A DNA stretch of 64,000 bases from Aquimarina mytili. GTDB taxonomy: Bacteria > Bacteroidota > Bacteroidia > Flavobacteriales > Flavobacteriaceae. The stretch spans positions 244,695 to 308,694 of the forward strand of contig NZ_JAERQJ010000005.1 of the NCBI RefSeq assembly GCF_016735115.1, given 5' to 3'. This document shows positions 17,542 to 24,855 of the stretch, piece by piece (the stretch's first letter is position 1; each line of letters starts with the position of its first letter). The position numbers were made by a program, and so were the translations under genes. The notes under the pieces were generated by a model. It worked only from the letters and a program-made list of their open reading frames with translations. It had not been told where the DNA came from and ran no database searches.

Positions 17542-19638
17542 TTATCTCATTACCGTTATCGAACCTTTTCTGACTACGGAATTATTTTTTGTTATTATAT
17601 AGTAATATACAGGGCTTTTACCACCAGATTTTGAACTCGTTAACGGCCAATCATCTTGATAGTTAACCGTTTTAAAATCGACTCCACCATTCAAATCATA
17701 TATCGTTACTTCTACATCTTGTTGTCCTGATAATGAATCAGGCAATACCCAATTGTCATTTTGTCCTGCGCTTCCAAAAGGAGTTACTACATTTGGTATT
17801 ATTTCTGATACTCCTGAAGGCGAATTTGTAATTGTAATAGGCTGTGAATCAATTACACAATCCAATAACGTAATTCTTAAGAAATATTGTCCAGTCTGTC
17901 TTATGGTAAGTTCGCTGGTTCCTTGTCCTGTTGGGCCGTCACAACCAGGGTCATCGGCTGGACATTCTCCATTTACTATTAGTCTACTTTCTCCATTTTC
18001 AATAATGAACCATTCATAAACGAACAAAGAACTGGTTTGCGATGCACTTAAAGTAATTTCTGAACCTACAGGAAGAAAAGACATTGATGGAACAATTTCT
18101 ATACCATTTGGCAAAGCCTCAACCGTTAACTCATTTGAAGCAACCGTAGGAATTGAGCTTCCTGTAAGCGTTACTTCAAGCACATAGGTCTCGCCTATGT
18201 TACTAGCCGTAATAGGTAATAATGGTTCTGAAATCCCTGTGGACTGTCCGTTTAAGAACCACTCAAAGTCAAAAAATGAATATTGTTCTAACAGAATAGG
18301 TACTTCCTCGCCGGTTGCCGCTATTCCAAATAAAGTTTCTAGTCCTAAATTACCTGATGCTTCCTCACAATTTGGTAATGTAGTAATTACTGCTCTAAAA
18401 TCAACAGGTTCAAAAACCTCGGTTGTAGCAGTAAGTGTATCCATACAAGAATCATTTGCAAATACGCTTGCTACATATACACCTGGGTCAGATACCTCAA
18501 TAGACAAAGCTCTCGAATCTGTGATCGGGAGCTCTGCTTGAAAACTTATTCCATTTCTAAACCATTGAACCGTACTACCCGAAGGGGGCGCATTTGTGGT
18601 TATTTCCAAGGTTATGGTAGGTTGTGCTGGCAATATCATTATCTGTGGAGGGGGTTGTGTGAGAATATCGGACCCTAAGTTTATAACCTCCACTGGGTCT
18701 GTTGTTATTGCACATGTTGGGGTGCCTGTTACGGTTACCGTATAAATTCCTGCAAAATTACTTTCGGGCAATATCGCTGTTGGTCCCGTTAATTCTGGAA
18801 CAAGCTCTCCGTCTCTAAACCATTCGTAAGTAAATCCAGGATCTGTTACACTTGTGGTCAATATTTTCACATCACTAGGACAAAATTGTTGTGGCGAAGA
18901 TTCATTGATTCGCACTGTAGAAGTATTAAAATCAATAACTTCAACTTGAGCTGTATCAAAGTTAAAATCGCCATTACAGCTTCCAAAATTAACCTGAACC
19001 ACATAGGTTCCGGTTTGATCAACATTTTCTAAGGTCGGACCTGATTCTCCAGAGATCACCGAACCGTTTCGCGTCCATATGTATTCTGGGAAATTATCAG
19101 GTAAAGCGGTTAAGGTTGCAGATTCTCCTTCACATAGAGCAACCGTATTAGCTTCAATATTTGCTCCTGTTAAAGTTACTCCTTGTGAAAAATCAAAAAA
19201 GTAAATAGCGTTGCCTTCGTTAACTTCACTTAAAATATCGTCGCTGCCATCCGTCGGAATGGCTCGTACTCGAATCGCATAGTTTTCTCCTGCAAGATCC
19301 TTAGGAACTTCAAAAGAAGGAAAAATAATATCTCCTCCTGGTGGAATTGCCGTGCTATTGGTAAAACGAGATAGTGATGCAGCAGGATCCGCAAAAACCC
19401 CATCAGCGTCTGATAATTCTAAAATAAATTCTGTTCCGGTAGTAAAAAGAATATTAGCCTGTGCCTCTGCTTCTCTGTTTGGTGTGTTTTGGTTTACACA
19501 TAGTCTCTTAATAGCAGTAGTAGTTCCATTAAGCGAAAATAACGGTGTAGATATGTCTTGCGCATTGCTCTTGGAAGAAAAAAGTAAGAACAATGCAATG
19601 ATAGCAAATGACGATATGAGGTTAAGTTTATTCTTCAT
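17542..19638 (-). CDS. Secreted Ig-like repeat protein with T9SS type B sorting domain
   Basis: 698 residues. The signal peptide ends near SSKSNAQ at residue 27. The body consists of several Ig/PKD-like modules of 80-100 residues, seen as repeated YEWFRDGELVPEL, VQWFRNGISF and FEWFLNGQSTG strands with GTYVVQV / GIYTVTV endings. The last 90 or so residues (IIPNVVTPFGSAGQNDNWVLP, VEVTIYDLNGG, YYYIITKNNSVVRKG) match the gliding-motility-associated C-terminal domain that directs type B T9SS substrates to the outer membrane. It is the first gene of the minus-strand run and ends 4 bp before the PorP/SprF-like gene. Its likely role is a surface or adhesin-associated component working with the two downstream products; that functional link is inferred from position. 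Confidence 0.88.
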   Translation of the reverse strand: MKNKLNLISSFAIIALFLLFSSKSNAQDISTPLFSLNGTTTAIKRLCVNQNTPNREAEAQANILFTTGTEFILELSDADGVFADPAASLSRFTNSTAIPPGGDIIFPSFEVPKDLAGENYAIRVRAIPTDGSDDILSEVNEGNAIYFFDFSQGVTLTGANIEANTVALCEGESATLTALPDNFPEYIWTRNGSVISGESGPTLENVDQTGTYVVQVNFGSCNGDFNFDTAQVEVIDFNTSTVRINESSPQQFCPSDVKILTTSVTDPGFTYEWFRDGELVPELTGPTAILPESNFAGIYTVTVTGTPTCAITTDPVEVINLGSDILTQPPPQIMILPAQPTITLEITTNAPPSGSTVQWFRNGISFQAELPITDSRALSIEVSDPGVYVASVFANDSCMDTLTATTEVFEPVDFRAVITTLPNCEEASGNLGLETLFGIAATGEEVPILLEQYSFFDFEWFLNGQSTGISEPLLPITASNIGETYVLEVTLTGSSIPTVASNELTVEALPNGIEIVPSMSFLPVGSEITLSASQTSSLFVYEWFIIENGESRLIVNGECPADDPGCDGPTGQGTSELTIRQTGQYFLRITLLDCVIDSQPITITNSPSGVSEIIPNVVTPFGSAGQNDNWVLPDSLSGQQDVEVTIYDLNGGVDFKTVNYQDDWPLTSSKSGGKSPVYYYIITKNNSVVRKGSITVMR

Positions 19639-20201
19639 AAATCACACTTAAAATTAAGGTGAATATTCGATATTAACTTTGCGATTTGGGGCGCTTGTTA
19701 ATAATGTTGTTAATATATTTTTTACCAAGTCATAAAATTATAAATTAAATGTTTATATCAAACTAAAATTTAAGTTTTTTTTGTAATAATTTTCTGACTC
19801 TTTGAAATTTATTTTATTTTTATTATAGCAGATGAGTTTCAAAAAAACATTTCAATATACATAATTTTTTGTTAATCAAGTTGTTGCGTGGCTTCAAAAA
19901 ATTTAAAGACCCTCTTCTAAGGCGGTAGAATTACGTTGTTTTTGATCAAAAAAATATAGAAAACGAGTGCAAAAAATATAAGAATAGCCCTTTTTTTTGC
20001 TTTTTTGGTGAGAATTTAATGTTCTGAAAAAAGCAATTTTTTCCGACGAAGTGTTAAAATGTATTTGTTTTTTTTACACAAAAAAAACACATTTTAGCTC
20101 ATAGATTACAATTTATTTTGGTCTTTATTCGACAGAAAAACAAACCCCTATTTGAATACTTCAAACAGGGGTAAACTTTATAATTTTAAAAGAAAAAGTG
20201 T
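19639..20201. other. AT-rich intergenic region upstream of the T9SS operon
   Basis: No coding frame is supported here. The interval must carry the promoter of the minus-strand surface operon, but no clean TAnnTTTG box is readable on that strand. An imperfect AT-rich inverted repeat lies at about 20056-20095 (aaaatgtatttg against its complement cacatttt, with T and A runs between). The terminator of the OmpH-like gene lies at 20145-20171. Confidence 0.6.
20145..20171 (-). terminator. Intrinsic terminator of the OmpH/Skp-like gene
   Basis: The arms CCCCTATTTGAA (20145-20156) and TTCAAACAGGGG (20160-20171) pair with one mismatch around a TAC loop. On the minus strand the hairpin is followed by a T-rich run (GTTTGTTTTTC), 30 bp after the stop codon. 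Confidence 0.85.
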
Positions 20202-20735
20202 CTATTCTTTCGTTTCTGTACTCTTGCTATCACCTCCGTTTAATTCTTTAAGAATTATCTCGGTTAGGTCTAACTCTTCTTTACCATATAGTATGTTGCT
20301 AGCCTCAGTATCTCCATAGATATATGTATATCCATTCTTCTTACCGTAGTCTTCAATATAGCTTTTAACTTTACCGATAATAGAGTCTATTTCTGCCTGG
20401 CTTCCTTGCTGTATTTCCTGCATTTTTGCCTGCTGTTCTCTTTGTAAAGCTTGTTGCTTACCCATTAATTCTTGTTCCTTTTTCTCTCTATTGGTTTTAG
20501 ACATCGATTTCATAATGTTTTGATATCCTTGTACCTCTATCTGAAATTGTTTTGCTTTTTCTTCTAGCTCAGCTCTTACCTCATTATTACGCTTGGTCCA
20601 CTTTTCTTGTGCTTCTTTCATTTCTGTATATTCAGAAACAACTTTTGTGTTATTTACATAACCGGTTTTTTCAGTTTGTTGATTACATGAGGTTAGAATT
20701 AAACCTGAAATTGCAATCCATAAAAATTTTCTCAT
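20202..20735 (-). CDS. OmpH/Skp-like periplasmic chaperone lipoprotein
   Basis: 177 residues. The N-terminus MRKFLWIAISGLILTSCNQQ is a lipoprotein signal with the lipobox LTSC. The rest is a long basic/acidic coiled coil at about 30-120 (EYTEMKEAQEKWTKRNNEVR, then KQQALQREQQAKMQEIQQ) followed by a compact C-terminal segment (IEDYGKKNGYTYIYGDTEAS). This is the OmpH/Skp architecture: a helical hairpin chaperone that holds unfolded outer-membrane proteins in the periplasm. Unlike E. coli Skp it appears lipid-anchored. It is monocistronic, with its own promoter box (20758-20765) and terminator (20145-20171). Confidence 0.85.
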   Translation of the reverse strand: MRKFLWIAISGLILTSCNQQTEKTGYVNNTKVVSEYTEMKEAQEKWTKRNNEVRAELEEKAKQFQIEVQGYQNIMKSMSKTNREKKEQELMGKQQALQREQQAKMQEIQQGSQAEIDSIIGKVKSYIEDYGKKNGYTYIYGDTEASNILYGKEELDLTEIILKELNGGDSKSTETKE

Positions 20736-20757
20736 TTTTCAAAAATTTAGTTCTGCG

Positions 20758-20765
20758 CAAAAATA
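20758..20765 (-). promoter_or_regulatory. Candidate -7 promoter box (TATTTTTG)
   Basis: The minus strand reads TATTTTTG, matching the Bacteroidota consensus TAnnTTTG, 23 bp before the ATG of the OmpH-like gene. No good -33 TTG is seen at the usual spacing. Confidence 0.5.
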
Positions 20766-20967
20766 TCAAAGTTCGGGGATGTTATTCGTTATATCTTATC
20801 AAAATAACAAACTATAAGAAAAAACAATCAAGCTTATATTTAAAATAAGAAAAATCAATTAAAAGTTGGTCTAAATAAGCTTCTCTAATGGCTTTTTCAA
20901 AAAAAACTATAACAACCACACGCGAAAAGCAAAAAACAGCAAAATAGAGTGCTTAAAACAAGAAATA

Positions 20968-21816
20968 CTATTTTTTCAGGATGTAAATGTGAGAAGAATA
21001 CTCTTCAGTTCGCATTCCGTTCAAATTAGAACGCAAACCGATCCAAAATGCTTTAAAAAAATTCATTTTTCCGGTTTTATACTTTTCTGATAAAAGAGAG
21101 ACATAAAATGAATCAAACTTCAGGGCTAGTGTTTTTTGTAAAATTAAATCATGTTCTACAAAAAGTTTCTGAATTGCTTTTTTTGAAAAATGCCAAAGAT
21201 GTCTTGGCACATCATAAGCCGCCCAAAAAGATTTATAATGTTTTGCATCAAAGGATTTGAAATTTGGAACGGCGATTACCAAATGACCCCCAGGCTTTAA
21301 AAGTCTTTTCAATTCGTTAATTTGAAGTTGAAGGTCGGGCACATGTTCCAAAACATGCCACATTGTAATTATGTCAAATTTTTCGGATTCCAAGCTTTTT
21401 GTGTCAGGCTCTAAAAAAACTCCTTTTTCCTCTGCCAATTTTTTTGCCCGCTCATTTGGCTCAACACCCTTAATGTTCCAGTTCAATTTTTGTGCAAAGG
21501 CTAAAAAATCTCCAGTGCCCGCACCCAAATCTAAAAGTTCTCCTGCTCCTTTATTAAGACCAGAAATTAATTTCACTTTTTTATCTAACGAATACACTTT
21601 AACAAGATGGTATACTTTTTCGAAAAAAGATTTTTTTGAATCTGTATGAGAAATGTAATCTTCGCTTTCGTAATATTTTCCCAATTCACTTTCTTTGGGT
21701 TGTGGAGATGTTTGTAACATGTCATACTCTTTATCAAAAAGAAGCTGAAAAGTTTCTCCAGACACAGTATGATCTTTGCACGTAATAAAAAAATCTAAGT
21801 CTTGTTTTGTGCTCAT
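20968..21816 (-). CDS. Class I SAM-dependent methyltransferase
   Basis: 282 residues. Motif I of the Rossmann-like methyltransferase fold is clear at about 92-102 (LLDLGAGTGDF). An acidic residue ends the second strand (IKGVEPNERA), motif IV follows (FDIITMWHVLEHV), and then LKPGGHLVIAVPN. This is the Methyltransf_23 / UbiE-like subclass. The N-terminal 70 residues include ESEDYISHTDSKKS, typical of proteins modifying sugars, lipids or small molecules near cell-surface clusters. The substrate cannot be read. The gene stands alone, with 150-230 bp gaps on both sides. Confidence 0.85.
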   Translation of the reverse strand: MSTKQDLDFFITCKDHTVSGETFQLLFDKEYDMLQTSPQPKESELGKYYESEDYISHTDSKKSFFEKVYHLVKVYSLDKKVKLISGLNKGAGELLDLGAGTGDFLAFAQKLNWNIKGVEPNERAKKLAEEKGVFLEPDTKSLESEKFDIITMWHVLEHVPDLQLQINELKRLLKPGGHLVIAVPNFKSFDAKHYKSFWAAYDVPRHLWHFSKKAIQKLFVEHDLILQKTLALKFDSFYVSLLSEKYKTGKMNFFKAFWIGLRSNLNGMRTEEYSSHIYILKK

Positions 21817-21986
21817 TGTTATATAATCGGCAGATTAAAGTAATTATTTTGTTGCTTGTTCTTATCAAACAACCCTTTCTATATTAAAAAACATGGTTCA
21901 AAAACATCTTTAATGTTTCCTGATTTATATTAGGTATTTATACAAACTTAAAAGCACGTATCTCAATACCGTTTTGTACAAACAGA

Positions 21987-22002
21987 TGTTCCACGTGGAA
22001 CT
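21987..22002. other. parS-like ParB-binding palindrome, copy 1
   Basis: The core GTTCCACGTGGAAC is at 21988-22001, preceded by T. It is a perfect 14-bp palindrome closely matching the ParB centromere site (TGTTnCACGTGnAACA). Its last base is the first base of the stop codon (minus strand) of the neighbouring membrane-protein gene. Three more identical cores lie at 24366-24455. Confidence 0.85.
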
Positions 22003-22480
22003 ATTCTTTAATTTTGTTATAAATTTCTATATCCAATAGTTCGCCTAGGGCATTTGCTTTATCCAAGGCGTCTTGATAATTCTCTGTTCTAAATATTGTA
22101 AATTTATTATTTCCCGTAAAAAAGCGAACTACAATTTTATCGTGTCTTTCTTTGGTTCCTATTGCGGCCACAGAACCCCATTCATTGTTTAGGCTTAAAG
22201 AAGTCGAAAAAACAGAAATATACTCAGGAAATTTTATCTTCAATTTGGTTCTATAAACTATAATCCCGAAAACAGCAAAAACTTTATAGTTATTAAAATC
22301 CTGGTTAATTTGGTAGGATATCGAAAATCCAAAAACGAACATCGAGATTATAAACAAAGCCAATCTAGAAAATAACGGCTCTGAGGCAAAAAACAAAAAC
22401 AAAACAGAAAATAATAAAACAAAAATTGAAAGAATTCTTCCTTTGAGTGCTTTTTCTTGTCTACACGTTACACTTTTCAT
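22001..22480 (-). CDS. Small membrane protein downstream of mnmG (unknown function)
   Basis: 159 residues. Two hydrophobic helices lie at about 15-34 (ILSIFVLLFSVLFLFFA) and 38-55 (LALFIISMFVFGFSIS), followed by a soluble beta-rich tail (about 60-159) that looks PH-like or small-domain-like. I do not recognise the family. The start overlaps the mnmG stop in a TAATG arrangement (1 nt), indicating translational coupling, and a parS site ends exactly at its stop codon. Confidence 0.75.
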   Translation of the reverse strand: MKSVTCRQEKALKGRILSIFVLLFSVLFLFFASEPLFSRLALFIISMFVFGFSISYQINQDFNNYKVFAVFGIIVYRTKLKIKFPEYISVFSTSLSLNNEWGSVAAIGTKERHDKIVVRFFTGNNKFTIFRTENYQDALDKANALGELLDIEIYNKIKE

Positions 22481-24351
22481 TATCGACCCATATAAACCAA
22501 AAGTACAGAAATATCACTTGGAGAAACTCCGCTAATTCTTGATGCCTGAGAAATGGTTGCCGGTTTTATTTTAGACATTTTTTCACAGGCTTCAAATGAC
22601 AAAGATTTTAATTTTGTATAATCAAAATCTTTTGGGATTTTAATGTTTTCTAATCTATTTAATTTGTCAGCATTGTTTTTTTCTTTTTCTATATATCCAG
22701 AATATTTTACTTGAATTTCTGTTTGTTCTAAAACTTCTTTATCCAAGTTGTGTTCATTTATATAAGATTCAACTTTTTCAAAATTCCTCACATCTCCTAG
22801 ATCAATTTGAGGTCTAGAAAACAACTTAAACATTTTTCCGCTTTGTTTAATGGGTGAAGAGTTTTTAGATTCTAAAACAGGATTTGCTTCTTCTGGAGAA
22901 ACACTAGTGTCTTTAAAAAACTGAACAAACGCACTTGCCTTTTTTTCTTTTTCATCCATTCTCCTCAATCTTTCGTCTGAAGCTAAACCAATTTTGTGTG
23001 ACATAGGTGTTAATCTAAAATCAGCATTATCTTGTCGCAACAGTGTTCTATATTCTGCTCGAGAGGTAAACATTCGATATGGTTCCTCTGTTCCTTTAGT
23101 GATTAGGTCATCTATCAACACTCCTATATACGCCTCGCTTCTTTTAAGAATAAAAGATTCTTGTTCTTTAACCTTTAGCGCGGCATTAATCCCAGCTATT
23201 AAACCTTGCGAAGCAGCTTCTTCATATCCTGTTGTTCCATTAATTTGTCCCGCAAAAAACAAACCAGAAACCAACTTTGTTTCTAATGTGTGTGTTAATT
23301 GTGTAGGTGGAAAATAATCATACTCTATAGCATATCCAGGTCTAAAGAATTTTACATTTTCGAAACCAGCCACAGATTTTAAAGCTTTAAACTGTACATC
23401 TTCTGGCAACGAAGTTGAAAAACCATTAACATATACTTCTACCGTATTCCAACCTTCAGGTTCTACAAAAATTTGATGTCTATCTTTGTCCGCAAAACGA
23501 TTAATTTTATCTTCAATAGACGGACAATATCTTGGTCCTATACTTTTTATTCTTCCATTAAACATTGGCGAACGATCAAAACCTTCTCTCAGTAGACCAT
23601 GAACCTCTGAAGAAGTGTATGTCATATAACATGATCTCTGTTCTGTTAACGGAGTTGTTAAATTAGTATAACTAAATTTCTCTGGGTTATCATCTCCTGG
23701 CTGTTCAATCATTTTGGAATAATCTAAAGATCTTCCATCCACTCTTGGAGGAGTTCCGGTTTTCATTCTTCCAGAGTCAAAACCTAAATCAACCAGTTGT
23801 TCTGTAATTCCTGTTGCGGCTTTTTCTCCTGCTCTTCCGCCTCCAAATTGTTTCTCTCCGATATGAATTAAGCCGTTCAAAAAAGTACCATTTGTCAGTA
23901 CCACAGACTTTCCTTTTATTTCTAATCCAAGTGATGTTTTTATGCCTTTGATTTGATTGTTCTCTACCAAAAGTCCACTTACCATTTCCTGATAAAAATC
24001 CACATTTTGAGTTTGTTCTAAAAGCAATCTCCACTCTTCAGCAAAGCGCATTCTGTCGCTCTGAACTCTTGGGCTCCACATAGCCGGTCCTTTGGATTTG
24101 TTCAACATCTTAAATTGTATCGCGGTACGATCACTAACGATTCCACTATACCCTCCAAGCGCATCAATCTCTCTTACAATTTGTCCTTTTGCTATACCTC
24201 CCATAGCTGGGTTACAACTCATTTGTGCAATGTTTTGCAGGTTCATTGTAACCAACAATGTGCTACATCCCAAATTGGCAGCAGCGGCTGCAGCTTCACT
24301 TCCGGCGTGACCTGCGCCAACCACTATAACATCATACTCTTTTTCAAACAT
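22480..24351 (-). CDS. mnmG: tRNA uridine-5-carboxymethylaminomethyl modification enzyme MnmG (GidA)
   Basis: 623 residues, the normal family length. With MnmE it modifies U34 of certain tRNAs at the wobble position, using FAD and methylenetetrahydrofolate. The FAD Rossmann motif is at the N-terminus (VIVVGAGHAGSEAA, residues 9-22), then the MnmG signature (MSCNPAMGGIAKGQIVREID) and GTPPRVDGRSLDYS. A second conserved block reads FFAGQINGTTGYEEAASQG (about 370-390), and the helical C-terminal MnmE-binding domain ends in ATISQASRISGVSPSDISVL. It follows ybeY by 84 bp, a gap holding three parS sites, and is coupled to the small membrane-protein gene downstream. Confidence 0.97.
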   Translation of the reverse strand: MFEKEYDVIVVGAGHAGSEAAAAAANLGCSTLLVTMNLQNIAQMSCNPAMGGIAKGQIVREIDALGGYSGIVSDRTAIQFKMLNKSKGPAMWSPRVQSDRMRFAEEWRLLLEQTQNVDFYQEMVSGLLVENNQIKGIKTSLGLEIKGKSVVLTNGTFLNGLIHIGEKQFGGGRAGEKAATGITEQLVDLGFDSGRMKTGTPPRVDGRSLDYSKMIEQPGDDNPEKFSYTNLTTPLTEQRSCYMTYTSSEVHGLLREGFDRSPMFNGRIKSIGPRYCPSIEDKINRFADKDRHQIFVEPEGWNTVEVYVNGFSTSLPEDVQFKALKSVAGFENVKFFRPGYAIEYDYFPPTQLTHTLETKLVSGLFFAGQINGTTGYEEAASQGLIAGINAALKVKEQESFILKRSEAYIGVLIDDLITKGTEEPYRMFTSRAEYRTLLRQDNADFRLTPMSHKIGLASDERLRRMDEKEKKASAFVQFFKDTSVSPEEANPVLESKNSSPIKQSGKMFKLFSRPQIDLGDVRNFEKVESYINEHNLDKEVLEQTEIQVKYSGYIEKEKNNADKLNRLENIKIPKDFDYTKLKSLSFEACEKMSKIKPATISQASRISGVSPSDISVLLVYMGR

Positions 24352-24365
24352 AACTCTTTAATTCT

Positions 24366-24381
24366 TGTTCCACGTGGAACA
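24366..24381. other. parS-like ParB-binding palindrome, copy 2
   Basis: TGTTCCACGTGGAACA, a perfect 16-bp palindrome, 14 bp upstream of the mnmG start codon. Confidence 0.88.
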
Positions 24382-24401
24382 CTGTTTTTTAACAAGCACT
24401 T

Positions 24402-24417
24402 TGTTCCACGTGGAACA
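24402..24417. other. parS-like ParB-binding palindrome, copy 3
   Basis: TGTTCCACGTGGAACA in the ybeY-mnmG spacer, 36 bp from copy 2 and 38 bp from copy 4 (start to start). Confidence 0.88.
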
Positions 24418-24435
24418 AAACACTCAAACCAAGCC

Positions 24436-24855
24436 TTATTGTTCCACGTGGAACATGGCTAGTTTTTCATTTTCTTTATCTCTCATAAGCCCAGCTTCAT
24501 TTGTGGTTTTGTCTTTATAACCACAAAAATGCAACACCCCATGAGCCATAACTCTTCTTACTTCTTCTTCAAAAGAGGCTTTAAATATTCTAGCGTTTTC
24601 TGCCACCCTCTCAAGAGATATAAAAATATCTCCTCCTAACTCATTTCCCATAGTGTTATCAAAACTTATGATATCAGTATATGTGTCGTGTGATAGAAAA
24701 TCCTGGTTGATTTTTAGTAAATACTCATCATCACAAAAGATGTAGTTTATCTCTCCTAATGTCTTTTTTTCAGACAAGACAACTTGATCTATCCAAGTCT
24801 TAAGTTTTGCCTCTTCTAACAGCTTGCTCTTTGTTTCGTAAAAGAAATTAATCAT
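24436..24855 (-). CDS. ybeY: rRNA maturation RNase YbeY
   Basis: 139 residues, family length 140-155. YbeY is a zinc-dependent endoribonuclease for 16S rRNA 3'-end maturation and ribosome quality control. The metal motif is VMAHGVLHFCGYKDK, giving the first two His ligands of HGxLHxxGY. The third His of the E. coli-type GYDH is replaced by a KDK context, which I believe is common in Bacteroidota homologues. INQDFLSHDTYTDIISFD is the conserved central block. The start overlaps the DUF4175 gene by 8 bp. The last six codons coincide with a parS palindrome, so the C-terminus MFHVEQ is dictated by a DNA site. Confidence 0.93.
   Translation of the reverse strand: MINFFYETKSKLLEEAKLKTWIDQVVLSEKKTLGEINYIFCDDEYLLKINQDFLSHDTYTDIISFDNTMGNELGGDIFISLERVAENARIFKASFEEEVRRVMAHGVLHFCGYKDKTTNEAGLMRDKENEKLAMFHVEQ
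24440..24455. other. parS-like ParB-binding palindrome, copy 4, inside ybeY
   Basis: TGTTCCACGTGGAACA lies within the 3' end of ybeY. Read in frame, the site encodes the C-terminal residues Met-Phe-His-Val-Glu-Gln just before the TAA stop. Confidence 0.88.

Noticed and set aside
19674..19681. TAACTTTG on the plus strand as a promoter
   Set aside because: It points into the intergenic region where no plus-strand gene exists.
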